A stretch of DNA of 6,638 nt from Acidimicrobiales bacterium. GTDB taxonomy: Bacteria > Actinomycetota > Acidimicrobiia > Acidimicrobiales > Palsa-688. The DNA lies in contig JASHVH010000400.1 in NCBI GenBank assembly GCA_030039575.1, forward strand, positions 1 through 6,638, given 5' to 3'. Positions 5,917 through 6,638 of this stretch are shown here, piece after piece. Both the position numbers and the translations under genes were made by a program. The stretch's first letter is position 1, and each line of letters begins with the position of its first letter. The notes under the pieces were generated by a model, which saw only the letters and a list, made by a program, of their open reading frames with translations, had not been told where the DNA came from and did no database searches.

Positions 5917-6638
5917 TTGGCCACCTGGGCTTCCCACGCCTGCGCCATTTCGTCGGCGTTGGTAGCCACGAGGATCGTGAGCCCCGGGTACAGCGGGGCG
6001 GGGGTAGGCCGGGGGACCAAGGAGGCCACTATCACCTGGTCGAAGCGGCGTCGCAGCGCGGCCACCTCGGGTAGTGAGTCGAGTTGCACGGCCCCTGTCA
6101 CCACGACCAATGCGTTACCGCCCCTGTCCCGGCGCAGTTCCACCAACTGCCCCAACAATGAGCCGTCAGAGCTTGGGCCCACGTCGGTCAAGTAGTCGAC
6201 CAGGACGTCGGCGCCCGATCTGCGGGTGCCGCCGACCCTCTCGCCCGTAGTGGTGCGCAGCTGCACAGGGGCATCGCCAAGCGACATCGACGCCACGACC
6301 GAGGCGGTGACGTCGATGGCTTCCTCGAAACTGTCAGGCGAGTAGACCTCAGGGCGCAGGTCGACCAGCACCACCGTGTACGGCTGGGCCGTGTCGACGT
6401 ACTGGCGGACGACGAGCTTGCCTAGGCGCGCCGTCGAGGCCCAGTGGACCTTGCGCAGGTCGTGGCCGATGACGTACTCACGCACCCGGTGGAAAGTGAC
6501 ACTGCCCTGCGGGGACATGTCGCTCGACGGCCCCTCGAGGTTTCGCGACGTCCCACTGGCTATCGGCCTTAGGGACAGCACCCGTGGGTGTACGGAAATG
6601 AGCTGCGGCTCTCCGAGGGCTTTCGCCCGGCGGCACAG
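5913..6638 (-). CDS. DUF58 domain-containing protein, N-terminus off window
   Basis: The frame is open to the right edge, giving the last 241 residues. A GTG at 6581 is internal, because the upstream codons read as normal family sequence (LISVHPRVLSLRP). The DUF58 signature is clear: FHRVREYVIGHDLRKVHWASTARLGKLVVRQY (visible residues 49-80). After it comes a von Willebrand A-like fold: a beta strand YTVVLVDLRP, a helix FEEAIDVTASVVASM, then NALVVVTGAV and FDQVIVASLV. The metal-site DxSxS motif is absent (DLRPE instead), as seen in many actinobacterial DUF58 proteins, so metal-dependent ligand binding is doubtful. DUF58 proteins are usually encoded next to MoxR AAA+ ATPases and are thought to act with them in assembling or activating protein complexes at the envelope. 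Any membrane helices would be in the missing N-terminal part. The TGA stop overlaps the next gene's GTG by the GTGA arrangement, so the two are probably translated together. A moxR-like gene is the likely upstream neighbour, but is not in view. Confidence 0.92.
   Translation of the reverse strand: MCRRAKALGEPQLISVHPRVLSLRPIASGTSRNLEGPSSDMSPQGSVTFHRVREYVIGHDLRKVHWASTARLGKLVVRQYVDTAQPYTVVLVDLRPEVYSPDSFEEAIDVTASVVASMSLGDAPVQLRTTTGERVGGTRRSGADVLVDYLTDVGPSSDGSLLGQLVELRRDRGGNALVVVTGAVQLDSLPEVAALRRRFDQVIVASLVPRPTPAPLYPGLTILVATNADEMAQAWEAQVAK
5921..5926 (-). promoter_or_regulatory. Ribosome binding site AGGTGG deciding the start of the transglutaminase-like gene
   Basis: On the minus strand AGGTGG lies inside the end of the DUF58 gene, four bases before GTG at 5916. 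The competing GTG at 5937 has only a weak GCAGGC upstream. Together with the GTGA overlap this favours 5916 as the true start. Confidence 0.5.

Noticed and set aside
5176..6195. Plus-strand open frame (339 codons) opposite the DUF58 and membrane protein genes
   Set aside because: The product is Gly/Gln/His/Arg low-complexity sequence without motifs, antisense to conserved coding sequence. It is a composition artefact.
6581..6581. GTG at 6581 as the true start of the DUF58 gene
   Set aside because: The frame stays open to the window edge, and the upstream codons encode plausible DUF58 sequence; the visible protein would otherwise lack its usual N-terminal half.

Overview
The window is GC-rich, compactly coded DNA, and every convincing gene lies on the minus strand. 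The GC bias at third codon positions, frequent GTG starts, 4-nt gene overlaps and the protein types suggest a high-GC actinobacterium. That is an inference from style and protein flavour; nothing here fixes the taxon more closely.

Reading in the direction of transcription (right to left), positions 6638 to 764 look like one operon. First is the C-terminal part of a DUF58 protein, whose start lies beyond the right edge. Next is a membrane protein with a transglutaminase-like domain between an N-terminal multi-helix membrane region and a C-terminal helix plus DUF4129-like tail. Then comes a soluble eukaryotic-type Ser/Thr protein kinase with a long disordered tail. Last is trpS, tryptophanyl-tRNA synthetase. 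The first three are joined by two identical 4-base GTGA stop/start overlaps; trpS follows the kinase after 42 bases. DUF58 plus transglutaminase-like membrane protein is the known partner set of MoxR-type AAA+ ATPases, so a moxR-like gene is expected just off the right edge.

Downstream of trpS is a 213-base gap (551-763), the only sizeable non-coding stretch. It holds a perfect 11-bp inverted repeat with a 21-base loop (possible terminator) and a short AT-rich patch with a promoter-like -10 box. This patch lies directly before the last gene, an AbiEi-type winged-helix protein (orphan antitoxin / DUF559 type) that runs off the left edge. This looks like the boundary between a conserved operon and an accessory gene.

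The most notable observation is that the transglutaminase-like protein keeps the fold-diagnostic sequence and the catalytic Asp, but has Pro and Trp where the catalytic Cys and His should be. It therefore looks like a pseudoenzyme. It is translationally coupled to a kinase that itself has an unusual HGD catalytic loop (non-RD) and lacks the membrane anchor and PASTA repeats of PknB-type kinases. Together with DUF58 and a presumed MoxR ATPase this could be a non-proteolytic envelope sensing or assembly complex with a kinase output. That is a hypothesis, not something the sequence proves.
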